Origin: Methylococcales bacterium
GTDB lineage: Bacteria; Pseudomonadota; Gammaproteobacteria; Methylococcales; Methylomonadaceae
Assembly (NCBI GenBank): GCA_028714175.1
Contig: JAQTMV010000011.1
Location: 1 to 44,005, forward strand
Length of the DNA: 44,005 nt
Direction: 5' to 3'
Shown piece after piece: positions 8,949-17,700 of the stretch. Position 1 is the first letter of the stretch. Every line of letters begins with the position of its first letter. The translations under genes were made by a program, and so were the position numbers. The notes under the pieces were generated by a model. It was not told the DNA's origin and did not search any database. It was given only the letters and a program-made list of their open reading frames with translations.

Positions 8949-9025
8949 GTGAAAGGTTCAAGGCTAAAGGCGAAAGGTACAGATTGTTTTTCGCCTTTCT
9001 CCTTTCGCCTTTCGCCTTTTGCCTT
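8949..9025. repeat. GGCGAAAGG-type simple repeat forming an inverted repeat
   Basis: Iterations of AAGGCGAAAGG on one side and CCTTTCGCCTT on the other face each other across a short T-rich centre. The arms could fold into one long imperfect hairpin just after the mutM stop codon. It could act as the mutM terminator, or be one of the dispersed simple repeats seen in such genomes. Confidence 0.5.
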
Positions 9026-9027
9026 AA

Positions 9028-9843
9028 TTACCTCTGACACTCACTACAAAACACCGTTGAGCGATTAGCCAGTCTGATTTCTTTTAAGGGCTGTTGACAG
9101 TAACTACAAGGTAATCCCGCACGACCGTAGACACGCAGTTGTTGCTTGAAATAACCCGGTTTTCCGGCTTCATTGACAAAGTCCCGCAGCGTTGTGCCGC
9201 CTTGCTGAATGGCCTGTTGTAAAATCATCCGGATACACTCAGCCAGTTTTTGATAACGCACTAAAGAAATTTTCCCCACCTGGCGCGATGGTAATATGCC
9301 TGCCATAAACAGGGCTTCATTTGCATAGATATTGCCAACACCCACAACAATGTGGCTATCCATAATGAATGACTTTACCGGCGCTTTCCGGTTTCTGGAT
9401 AATGAGTAAAGCAGTTCGCCGTTAAAACCGGCTAATAAAGGCTCAGGGCCTAAATCCTTGAGAAGCTGATGCTCTGCGGCAGGCGCAGTTGTCCACAAAA
9501 CCGCGCCAAACCGGCGCGGATCGTTAAAACGCAGCACCGTGCCATCGTTAAAAATGAAATCAATATGATCGTGTTTACCAGCCCCCAGCCCTGCCGCCAT
9601 AACCCTTAAACTGCCGGACATGCCTAAATGCACCAGCATCGTGCCCGCGCTGGTAGTGAAAAGAAGATACTTTGCCCTTCTGGAGACTGACTGAATGCTG
9701 AGGCCCGTTAAAATCTGATCGAGTGCTTCAGGCACAGGCCAGCGCAGTTGGGGTTGGCGGATAATAACCTGTTTGACAGTTTGCCCTTCAATATGAGGCG
9801 CAATGCCACGGCAGGTTGTTTCAACTTCGGGTAATTCTGGCAT
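9028..9843 (-). CDS. mutM: Formamidopyrimidine-DNA glycosylase
   Basis: This 271-residue bifunctional glycosylase/AP lyase removes 8-oxoguanine and ring-opened purines. It begins with PELPEVETT, where Pro2 is the catalytic nucleophile and Glu3 the partner acid. It contains the lesion-binding region (MLVHLGMSGSLR), VGVGNIYANEALF, and QGGTTLRDF, the typical run before the zinc finger. The C-terminal zinc finger is intact: Cys246, Cys249, Cys266 and Cys269. A 35-codon ORF with a strong ribosome binding site ends two bases before the mutM ATG, so mutM translation may be coupled to it. Confidence 0.97.
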   Translation of the reverse strand: MPELPEVETTCRGIAPHIEGQTVKQVIIRQPQLRWPVPEALDQILTGLSIQSVSRRAKYLLFTTSAGTMLVHLGMSGSLRVMAAGLGAGKHDHIDFIFNDGTVLRFNDPRRFGAVLWTTAPAAEHQLLKDLGPEPLLAGFNGELLYSLSRNRKAPVKSFIMDSHIVVGVGNIYANEALFMAGILPSRQVGKISLVRYQKLAECIRMILQQAIQQGGTTLRDFVNEAGKPGYFKQQLRVYGRAGLPCSYCQQPLKEIRLANRSTVFCSECQR

Positions 9844-9845
9844 GG

Positions 9846-9953
9846 TTAGGGCTGGGTTTTGGTTTGAATAACGTAAAGTTTAACATGTTTGCGATTGGTA
9901 ATCCGGGTCAGGAGTTTTTCACTTAACGAGCTTGGGACGTTTGGATTTTGCAT
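9846..9953 (-). CDS. 35-codon ORF (leader or small protein) directly ahead of mutM
   Basis: ATG at 9953 is preceded by AGGAG with a seven-base spacer, the best ribosome binding site in this neighbourhood. The frame encodes MQNPNVPSSLSEKLL... (35 residues, basic in its second half, no membrane segment). It stops two bases before the mutM start. It could be a leader peptide that couples translation to mutM, a small protein, or the surviving start of a lost gene. I do not recognise a family. Confidence 0.5.
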   Translation of the reverse strand: MQNPNVPSSLSEKLLTRITNRKHVKLYVIQTKTQP

Positions 9954-10067
9954 AATGACTCTCCTGTTAGCAGATGCGAAAGCCTTCGTTGTTAAAGCTT
10001 AATAAATGGTGTATAGATATATAGAAATTAGATAATAACTTGTTAGGTGTCTTAAGAGAATCCAGAT

Positions 10068-11198
10068 ATGCCCATCCGAACCGCCCTTTGGAAAATCAAC
10101 CCCCAGCCTCAGCAATTGGCAGAGTCCTCGCTCGCTAAAGAGCAATTGCTGGAAGATATGATCGTCGCCGCGCCGCGCATGCTTTCCGATGAATGGATGC
10201 TCATCGGTCGGCAGGAAGACACCGGCTTTGGTGGGCGCATAGACTTGCTGGCTATAGAGCCTGATGGTTCTCTTGTGCTCATAGAACTTAAGCGCGACCG
10301 CACGCCTCGTGAGGTGGTCGCACAAGCGCTAGATTACGCCTCGTGGGTTGAAAAGCTCCGCGCCGAAGATATCGCTGCCATCTACGGTCGCTTCATACCC
10401 GGCATGAGTCTGTCCAACGATTTCCATAATCGCTTCGGTCAAGCACTTGATGAAGACGGACTGAACCAGAGTCACAAGATCATTATCGTGGCTGCTTCCC
10501 TCGACGACAGTACCGAGCGCATAGTTGCTTATTTGAGCGAAAGGAACATTCCAATCAACGTGCTGTGTTTTCAAGTTTTCACCAACGGCACCGAGCAACT
10601 CCTTAGCCGTGCTTGGCTGCTCGATCCTGTGGGCACACAGGTCAGCGCTGCCGCAACACCTGATGACCAGAATGAGCCTTGGAACGGCGAGTTTTACTGT
10701 TCCTACGGCCACTGCGAAATCCGATCATGGGCTGACGCAATAGGCTTCGGTTTCATTTGTGGCGGCGGCGGTGCCTGGTACAGCAGGACACTTTCGCTTT
10801 TGAACCCTGGCGACCGCGTTTGGGTCAAGGTTCCTGGCTACGGGTTCGTTGGTGTCGGGCGCGTAACCGGTCGGTCACAGCCAGCTTCGACCTTCAAGGT
10901 GAATACACCTGCCGGTGAAGTTCCAGTGCTTGAAGCAGCCAAGCGGGGCAGCTATCACAGCGAGTATTTGAACGACCCCGAGCGCTGCGAATACTTTGTG
11001 CCAATAAAATGGCTTCAGACAGTACCTCTGGAAAATGCAGTGCAGGAAATCGGCTTGTTTGGAAACCAGAATACCGTCTGCAGGCCCACCACGCCAAAAT
11101 GGCGCTCTACAGTCGAGCGGTTAAAAGAGAAATTTCCGCTTTTCGATCAGGGGGCACCTAACAGTTTTGTAATTGGTAATATAGAACATTCGGAATAA
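10068..11198 (+). CDS. NucS/DUF91-like PD-(D/E)XK nuclease-domain protein
   Basis: This 376-residue protein has an N-terminal nuclease core. GGRIDLLAIEPDGSLVLIELK holds the signature Asp59, Glu73 and Lys75 of the restriction-endonuclease fold as found in the DUF91/NucS C-terminal domain. A helical stretch (ALDYASWVEKL) follows, as in that family. Residues about 205-376 form a second domain with repeated glycine and aromatic residues (WVKVPGYGFVGVGRVTG). This could be a PUA/EVE-like module, but I am not sure. There is no signal peptide. The ribosome binding site is weak. The gene is richer in G+C than its flanks and stands alone, so transfer is possible. A role in DNA repair or defence is inferred from the fold only. 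Confidence 0.7.
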   Translation: MPIRTALWKINPQPQQLAESSLAKEQLLEDMIVAAPRMLSDEWMLIGRQEDTGFGGRIDLLAIEPDGSLVLIELKRDRTPREVVAQALDYASWVEKLRAEDIAAIYGRFIPGMSLSNDFHNRFGQALDEDGLNQSHKIIIVAASLDDSTERIVAYLSERNIPINVLCFQVFTNGTEQLLSRAWLLDPVGTQVSAAATPDDQNEPWNGEFYCSYGHCEIRSWADAIGFGFICGGGGAWYSRTLSLLNPGDRVWVKVPGYGFVGVGRVTGRSQPASTFKVNTPAGEVPVLEAAKRGSYHSEYLNDPERCEYFVPIKWLQTVPLENAVQEIGLFGNQNTVCRPTTPKWRSTVERLKEKFPLFDQGAPNSFVIGNIEHSE

Positions 11199-11330
11199 TC
11201 ATTCCAGGCATTGTGTGTATAGTCGATATAGCATATATTGACAGGGACACTTTAGCGCTGCTTCCGGATTTTGAATATAGATTTGAAAGCGTGTTTGTCT
11301 CCATAAATCATAATAAAAAAGAGCTCAATC

Positions 11331-12416
11331 ATGAATGATCCCAATCTTTCAGCAAGCGACAGAGTTTTTCTGCACAGATCGCTTGAGGCGACAATCCGGA
11401 TAGGTCTGTTACTAATCATTACAGTCTGGTGTTTTAAGATCGTCGAGCCTTTTATAACGCCGATAATCTGGGGAGTCATTATTGCCGTTGCGGCTCATCC
11501 GCTTTACGGCCGGCTGCGAACAGTTCTCGGTGATAGGCACAAGCTTGCGGCTACGGTTTTTACTTTTATCTTCCTGATAATCCTGATTGTTCCAACCGTT
11601 TTGCTTACTGAAACGCTGATCGATGGACTAAAAATGCTGGCGGAAAAAATAAGAGATGGCTCTCTGTCAATTCCGCCGCCGCCGGAGAATCTTCATAACA
11701 TGATGATTATCGGTGAACCGCTAGCCAAGTTTTGGCTGCTCGCCTCGGAAAATATTCATAGCGCACTTCAACAACTGACGCCTGTGCTCAAAGTTATCGG
11801 CAGCTGGTTACTTTCTGCTGCTGCCGGTGCAGGCATCGCGATTTTGCATTTTGTCGTTGCCATTATCATCGCCGGAATCTTACTGGCTAATTCCAGCGGC
11901 GGTAATCGTACTGCACGTGCTATCACCCAGCGGCTTGCAGATGAAAAAGGCGCTGATTTCGCCGACCTGGCAGAAGCAACGGTACGCAGTGTCGCTAATG
12001 GCATCTTAGGCGTAGCGGTGATTCAAAGTCTGCTTGCAGGTCTCGGTTTTATGGTAGCGGGGGTACCGGCTGCCGGTCTTTGGGCGCTGCTTTGCCTGAT
12101 TTTGTCGATAGCCCAGATCGGCATCGCCCCGATCCTGATCCCTATAATAATCTACCTGTTTTACACTGCTGACACTTTTACCGCCGTAGCGTTTTTGATC
12201 TGGAGTATTCCACTCACTTTAATAGACAATATTCTTAAACCTGTTCTGCTGGGCCGTGGCGTCAACACGCCTATGATTGTTATTTTCATCGGTGCGATTG
12301 GCGGACTTCTTAGTTCTGGCGTTATCGGTCTTTTCATTGGCGCGGTGATTTTGTCGCTTGGTTACGATCTGTTTTTATTCTGGCTCGAAGACGGTTCGTC
12401 ACCGGCGCAGCCATAA
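11331..12416 (+). CDS. AI-2E family (PerM/YdiK-type) inner-membrane transporter
   Basis: This 361-residue integral membrane protein has about eight hydrophobic segments: two near the N terminus, one at about residues 75-95, and a C-terminal cluster from about 170. The layout with a soluble middle region and the final segments LSSGVIGLFIGAVILSLGYDLF matches the AI-2E transporter/PerM family. Members include TqsA (autoinducer-2 export) and PerM or YdiK of unclear substrate, and this protein reads closer to YdiK. The start ATG follows AGAGCTCAATC. The substrate cannot be assigned; quorum-signal export should not be assumed. Confidence 0.85.
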   Translation: MNDPNLSASDRVFLHRSLEATIRIGLLLIITVWCFKIVEPFITPIIWGVIIAVAAHPLYGRLRTVLGDRHKLAATVFTFIFLIILIVPTVLLTETLIDGLKMLAEKIRDGSLSIPPPPENLHNMMIIGEPLAKFWLLASENIHSALQQLTPVLKVIGSWLLSAAAGAGIAILHFVVAIIIAGILLANSSGGNRTARAITQRLADEKGADFADLAEATVRSVANGILGVAVIQSLLAGLGFMVAGVPAAGLWALLCLILSIAQIGIAPILIPIIIYLFYTADTFTAVAFLIWSIPLTLIDNILKPVLLGRGVNTPMIVIFIGAIGGLLSSGVIGLFIGAVILSLGYDLFLFWLEDGSSPAQP

Positions 12417-12528
12417 TCGGTTGTCACCTCTTGGCGATGAAAGATGTGCTTTAATCGTCCGCATGTAGTTCGCATCCAGACATTATGGAAAATAGATCAG
12501 AGTAAACCGAAGTGATAGAGAGTATGCA

Positions 12529-13761
12529 TTGAAAATGACAGTCCGGCTGTTTATTGCCGGTTTAATAGTGGTATCGGCTTTTGCTTTGAACCCGATGGCC
12601 TTCGCCGCGGTAGATGTCTTGTTGCCGGAAAAAAGCAGTGAGACTTCTGTACAACCCGTCGATATTGAAGTGTTCGTTCGCAATGGCTGCCCGCACTGCG
12701 CTAAAGCGGAGCTGTTTTTGCAGGTTCTTGAACGGGAGCAACCGGCTCTGAGGATCGTTATTCATGACGTGGTTGAGGAACCTGCAGCATTGGAACGATT
12801 ACAGCGGCTTGCTAAAAATCAAGGCATAGGTACGGTGAGAGTGCCGGCTTTTCAAGTAGGCGGGCAATTAATCACAGGTTTCTCTGATGAGATAACAACA
12901 GGTCAGCTTATTCGCAATGCTTTGGCTCAAACTCAAACTCCAAAAAATCAGGATACTTCGGGTAGCTGCGAAGCTGGGCAAGCATTGTCTTGCGAAGCTG
13001 GAGCGGAAGTTTCGACCAAGGCAGAGCAACCTTTTGTTCTTGATTTCTTTGGCCTCAGACTATCGCTGGATGAAGCCGGTTTGCCGCTGTTCACGCTGGC
13101 AATGGGCTTGCTGGACGGGTTCAATCCTTGTTCCCTATGGGTATTGATTCTGATGATCTCGCTGCTTGCGCCGATGAATAACCGGCTACGAATGACGGCA
13201 ATCGCTGGTACCTTCGTTGCCGTTGAAGGTCTGGCTTATTTTATTTTCATGGCGGCCTGGCTTAATCTTTTCTTGCTGATTGGTTTTTCCCGTCTCTCGG
13301 AAATTGTTATTGCAGCGATTGCTCTATTGGCTGGCATGATTAATCTGAAGGATTTCCGGTTTTACGGCCGGGGCGTTTCATTGTCTATTCCGGATGCCGC
13401 AAAGCCGGATATTTATGCCGGAATGCGGCGTATTCTCAATGCGCAAAATCTTACCGGCGCACTGATTGGAACGGTGGCGCTAGCTGTTTTGGTGCAGATT
13501 GTCGAATTCATGTGTACCTCTGGCTTTCCCGCGTTGTATACAAGGATTCTGACGCTAAAACAGCTGGACAGCATGAGCTATTACGGCTACTTGCTGCTTT
13601 ACAATCTGGCCTATATGTTCGATGACATTATTATTTTAGCTATTGGCGTCATCACGCTGAGCCAGCGGCGGCTTCAGGAAAAGGAAGGCCGCTGGCTTAA
13701 ATTAATCAGCGGCCTGGTGATGGTGGGGCTTGGTGTTTACTTGATTGTAGCTCCGGCTTAG
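12529..13761 (+). CDS. Glutaredoxin-like/CcdA-like membrane fusion protein
   Basis: This 410-residue thiol-redox protein has an N-terminal hydrophobic segment (signal or anchor, residues 1-27). A glutaredoxin-like domain carries CPHC (Cys54 and Cys57) and the cis-proline region TVRVPAF (102-108). A linker with a duplicated CEAG (Cys147 and Cys155) follows. The rest is a membrane domain of about six segments like CcdA/DsbD. There Cys201 (GFNPCS) and Cys329 (EFMCTSG) occupy the places of the two membrane cysteines that move electrons across the bilayer. It would be a self-contained electron shuttle between cytosol and periplasm. A TTG at 12529 has GAGAG seven bases upstream; the ATG at 12535 is the alternative start. 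Confidence 0.85.
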   Translation: MKMTVRLFIAGLIVVSAFALNPMAFAAVDVLLPEKSSETSVQPVDIEVFVRNGCPHCAKAELFLQVLEREQPALRIVIHDVVEEPAALERLQRLAKNQGIGTVRVPAFQVGGQLITGFSDEITTGQLIRNALAQTQTPKNQDTSGSCEAGQALSCEAGAEVSTKAEQPFVLDFFGLRLSLDEAGLPLFTLAMGLLDGFNPCSLWVLILMISLLAPMNNRLRMTAIAGTFVAVEGLAYFIFMAAWLNLFLLIGFSRLSEIVIAAIALLAGMINLKDFRFYGRGVSLSIPDAAKPDIYAGMRRILNAQNLTGALIGTVALAVLVQIVEFMCTSGFPALYTRILTLKQLDSMSYYGYLLLYNLAYMFDDIIILAIGVITLSQRRLQEKEGRWLKLISGLVMVGLGVYLIVAPA

Positions 13762-13800
13762 CGCGTAAGATGGGTAGAGGCGATAGCCGAAACTCATCAT
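13762..13800. repeat. Dispersed repeat copy (GTAAGATGGGTAGAG type), left of vapBC
   Basis: CGTAAGATGGGTAGAGGCGATAGCCGAAAC begins right after the fusion gene's stop and ends six bases before the vapC stop. Two related copies in opposite orientations lie on the other side of vapBC (14520-14600), so the toxin-antitoxin module is bracketed by one repeat family. Confidence 0.65.
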
Positions 13801-13805
13801 AATTT

Positions 13806-14207
13806 TTACCAGATACAGCGCAAGCCGGGTGTGGCGCGGAGTTTTTCGTCAGCGGTGATGAGTGGGGCACGATGGGCAAGTGCGGTAGCGGCGATAAGCC
13901 GATCTGCCGGGTCGCCATGCGTAAATAAAGCATTTTGTGATAACTCGGCAATGTCCGCCGTAATCGGCAGAACTGCCATGTCCATGCCGGTCAGAATGTC
14001 CTGAATATAAGCGCTGGCGGTCACGCCGGCACGGTTATTGACCCGTCCACGCTCATAAAGCATGGCGATTTCCCAGAGGCTAATGTCAGAGCAGGCGAGG
14101 TTTGCGGATTCAGTCCCTAAATCCAGGGCTGCGCGGGCGGTTGCGGACAGACGGCAAGGCTCATCAGCCCAAAACAACAGGATATGGGTATCACAAATTG
14201 TCAGCAT
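13806..14207 (-). CDS. vapC: VapC-type PIN-domain toxin (ribonuclease)
   Basis: This 133-residue PIN-domain protein has the expected metal-binding acids: Asp6 (CDTH), Glu46 (SLWEIA), Asp99/Asp102 (GDPADRLIAATA) and Asp120 (ITADEKL). VapC toxins are Mg-dependent ribonucleases that cleave tRNA or rRNA and are held inactive by a cognate antitoxin. The ATG lies 17 bases inside the end of the antitoxin gene, the usual translational coupling of such pairs. Confidence 0.9.
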   Translation of the reverse strand: MLTICDTHILLFWADEPCRLSATARAALDLGTESANLACSDISLWEIAMLYERGRVNNRAGVTASAYIQDILTGMDMAVLPITADIAELSQNALFTHGDPADRLIAATALAHRAPLITADEKLRATPGLRCIW

Positions 14208-14436
14208 CGCCCGTCCATTCTTCGTCCAGGGGGGCGAGGATGTCGCCTACTATCATCTTGCCACGTAGCGCCTCCAGTCGTTTCAGCGCGGCTTCGCGTT
14301 CGCTTTCCTTGCGATCCGGCACGATGCGGGCAATGGTTTTGCCGTGTAGCGTAATTGCAATTTCTTCGCCTTGTTGAACCTGTTTGAGATAATCGGGCAA
14401 ATGTTGGCGTAATTCGGTGACATTGACTGAGTTCAT
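14191..14436 (-). CDS. vapB: Phd/YefM-type antitoxin partner of VapC
   Basis: This 81-residue antitoxin has an N-terminal DNA-binding/dimerisation domain of the prevent-host-death family (VTELRQHLPDYLKQVQQGEEIAITLHGKTIARIVP). An acidic C-terminal tail (LDEEWTGDADNL) would wrap the toxin. I chose the ATG at 14436 because GGGAG lies five bases before it. An ATG four codons upstream overlaps that same site and lacks its own. It would neutralise VapC and, with it, repress the shared promoter. Confidence 0.88.
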   Translation of the reverse strand: MNSVNVTELRQHLPDYLKQVQQGEEIAITLHGKTIARIVPDRKESEREAALKRLEALRGKMIVGDILAPLDEEWTGDADNL

Positions 14437-14449
14437 ATTCACTCCCATT

Positions 14450-14474
14450 CTGTACAGTATTTGTGTGCATTATA
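14450..14474 (-). promoter_or_regulatory. vapBC promoter -10 and candidate operator palindrome
   Basis: On the minus strand a perfect TATAAT lies at 14469-14474 with only a weak -35 (TAGCTT). Just downstream, at the expected transcript start, is the perfect palindrome CTGTACAG (14450-14457). Its place between -10 and the antitoxin start is where autoregulated toxin-antitoxin operators usually lie. Confidence 0.5.
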
Positions 14475-14519
14475 ACCTTTTATCTTGCTTAAGCTAGCTG
14501 TTACTTCAGAATCGACATC

Positions 14520-14600
14520 GCGTAAGATGGATAGAGCCGAAGCCTATCATGGTTAGTCATCGATGCGGTGGTTTCGCTATCGCTCTACCCATTCTATGAA
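14520..14600. repeat. Inverted pair of the GTAAGATGGGTAGAG dispersed repeat, right of vapBC
   Basis: GCGTAAGATGGATAGAGCC (from 14520) is followed by an inverted copy (CGCTATCGCTCTACCCATTC, about 14574-14593). Together they form an imperfect palindrome. The same family appears at 13762-13800. The rest of the gap to 14715 shows no gene. Confidence 0.65.
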
Positions 14601-14715
14601 CTTGCCCAGTTCCCACTCAAAAAATCACTCACTGCGTCATTAAGGATAATGCAGAAGCGTAAACCGGAATACTCCGGTAAAATATAACTTTTGATTACGC
14701 TTGGCCTCTTCTGAT

Positions 14716-17700
14716 ATGAAAAACGATTTATTTCTCTACGATACCGAACGTTTGCAGACGATTGCCTCTGACGACACGGTAAAACAAGGTTTGGCTTATT
14801 TTTCCGAGAATCGCGTGTTTGCGCTGGATATACAGGACAATGTCCTGACAGCTCAAGTAGAAGATGCTGATACTAATGAGCCCTACTGGGTGGAACTGAC
14901 TCACGATGATGGGAGTGATTTGCTCGTCAGTTGCGATTGTCCTCAACAGGACGGTGTCTGCAAACATGCAATTGCTGCTTTATATAGCTATGCCGAACAA
15001 TTCGGATATGACGAAGACAAGATACTGGTCAGCGCTGTCGATGAGGCTATTTTAGAGCGGGTAAAAAAGGGCAGAAATGAAGTCAGTGTTAAGTTAGTCA
15101 GCGGCAATTTGGGTTTTGGCACCTGGCAGGCCACCTCTATTTTGTCGGCGACGCACAGAAAGAAGTCATATCAGGTACAGATTCGCTCGCTGGATCAACG
15201 GATGAACTATTGCACCTGCCCGGATCTGGCCACGAATCGCTTGGGTACCTGCAAACATATTGAAGCGGTTTTGCATTACACCAAGAACAAACCGGACTAT
15301 AAACAGCTAAAAGAGGCGGGCTGTCCGGTTTCATTTGTCTATCTGGCCTGGGATTCGGCCACTCGCCCGGTGATTCGCTTACATAAAACGGCGCAGGTTG
15401 ATGCTGATCTAATGGCCCTGGTTGCAGAATTTTTTGGTGAGGACGGCGTATTTAGCGGGCGTCTGCCCGAGGATTTTTTTCGCTTCTCCGAACAGGTATT
15501 GGGGCGCGAAGATTTTCTGTTAGGTGATGATGCTGTGCAGTATGTGCATCAATGCGCTGAAGATGCAGCGCAGGCAGTGCGTTCCCGGCAGATTTCCCGG
15601 GATATTATGCGGGCTAATGGCGTACTACCTGGCATTAAAGCGCGCTTGTTCCCCTATCAAACAGAAGGCGTGGCGTTTCTGGCAGCACGAGGGAGAGCAT
15701 TATTAGCCGATGACATGGGCCTGGGCAAGACCTTGCAGGCGATTTCCGCTGCTTCCTGGCTGGTTGATAATTCCGGTATCAGGAAAGTTCTGGTGATTTG
15801 CCCTGCCTCGTTGAAGCACCAATGGGCCAGAGAAGTTGAAAAATTCACTGTGCATCCGGTGCAGATTATTCAGGGTGCAGCAGAAAACAGGTTTGTGCAA
15901 TATCGGGCGGATGCGCTGTTTTTTATCGTCAATTATGAGTTGACTGTGCGTGATCTTAGCGTTATCAGCGAAACCCTGAAACCCGATCTGGTGATTCTGG
16001 ATGAAGCGCAACGCATCAAGAATTGGCGCACTAAAATTGCCTCGACGATTAAATTAATCCCTTCGCGTTATGTGTTTGTGTTAAGCGGTACGCCGCTGGA
16101 AAATCGCCTGGAAGATTTATACAGTCTGCTGCAAGTCGTTGATGCACGCGTGCTGGGGCCGCTGTGGCTTTGCCTGCTGGAATTTCATGTGACTGATGAA
16201 CGCGGCAAAGTCATCGGTTATCGTAACCTGTCTGAATTAAGGCGGCGTATCGCGCCAGTAATGTTAAGGCGCAATCGCAGTCTCGTTAGCGATCAATTGC
16301 CGGACAGAACCGAAGTGCGGCTGGATATTCCGATGAATGCCATGCAGCAGGATATCCACGATGCGGCGATGATGGCGGCAGGGCTCCTGGCAAAAATCGC
16401 GAAGCGCAGACCATTAACGCCTGGCGAGCAGAACCGCCTGATGTCCGCGTTGCAACAGGCCCGTATGGCTTGTGATGCAGCGGGTCTGGTGGATAAGGAA
16501 ACGCAAGGATCACCGAAGCTGGACGAATTATCCCGTTTGTTAGAGGAATTGTGCCTGCAAAGTAATCGCAAAGCCGTGATTTTTTCCCAATGGGCGTTGA
16601 TGACCGAAATGGTGGAAGCGCTGGTCAGGTCCATGGGTCTGGGTTGTGTGCGTTTGCACGGCGGCATTCCCAGTCACAAGCGCGGCGAACTGATGGATAA
16701 ATTCCAGCAAAACGATGCGATACAGATATTTATTTCTACTGATGCAGGCGGCGTTGGTTTAAATTTGCAGTCTGCAACCGTTTTGATAAACCTGGATATG
16801 CCCTGGAACCCGGCCGTACTGGATCAACGTATCGCACGCATACACCGGCTGGGTCAAAAGCAGAATGTACAGATTTTTTTGTTGCTGGCCGCAGACTCTT
16901 ATGAACAACAGGTAGCCAAACTGGTAAAAGGCAAGCGGGATTTGTTTGATAATGTTATCAGTCCTGAAGCTTCGGAAGATGTCGTCGGGGTATCCAAAAA
17001 AATGCTGCAATCCCTGATTGATGATTTGGCCGGAGTTGAGCCGGGCAAGAATGAAGACAAAGCCCCATCGGAATCTATTGAAATGCCTGTGCAGGATGAC
17101 GCTGAACGAGCACAAGCCGTTAAAAAACCGGCAGCTGCCGAGACGGAAGATAATCGTCAGATTCGACAGCTGATAGAAAAAATCCAGACTACATTTAATA
17201 CCCGTATTGTGCGTATCTTAGGATCCGGTGGCGGTCTGCTGGTCGTTGTTGATCGGCAAAACGATGCCGATGAGGAGTCTGCTCAATCTCTATCCGAGCC
17301 GGATGTCCCCGTTGTTGTCATTGATTCCAGAACCCTTGCCGGATTACAGCGTTTAGGCGCTGCCTCACCTGTTGCCGATTCCCGTTTGTTGTTTGAACCT
17401 GAAGTTAAAGATCAGAAAACGATAAATCCTCTGCTTAAAGCAGCCGAGGCAAAACTGCATTCTGCTGAAATTTTACTGGAGCAGCAAGCTACAGTCGGGG
17501 TGATGGATTTACTGGCATCATCGATGTTAGCCATGGCTGCCGCCCTTGCAGGGCTTACCCGGGTTCCGGCAGCGGAGTCAGCGGCAATCTGGTTGTACAG
17601 TGAAGTATTGCCGCAACAGCTATTAACCCAGGAACAGGTTGCGGCGATTGTGCGGGCCTTGTCGTTAAGCCAGAATCAGGCTTTGCCTGTTAATCTGATT

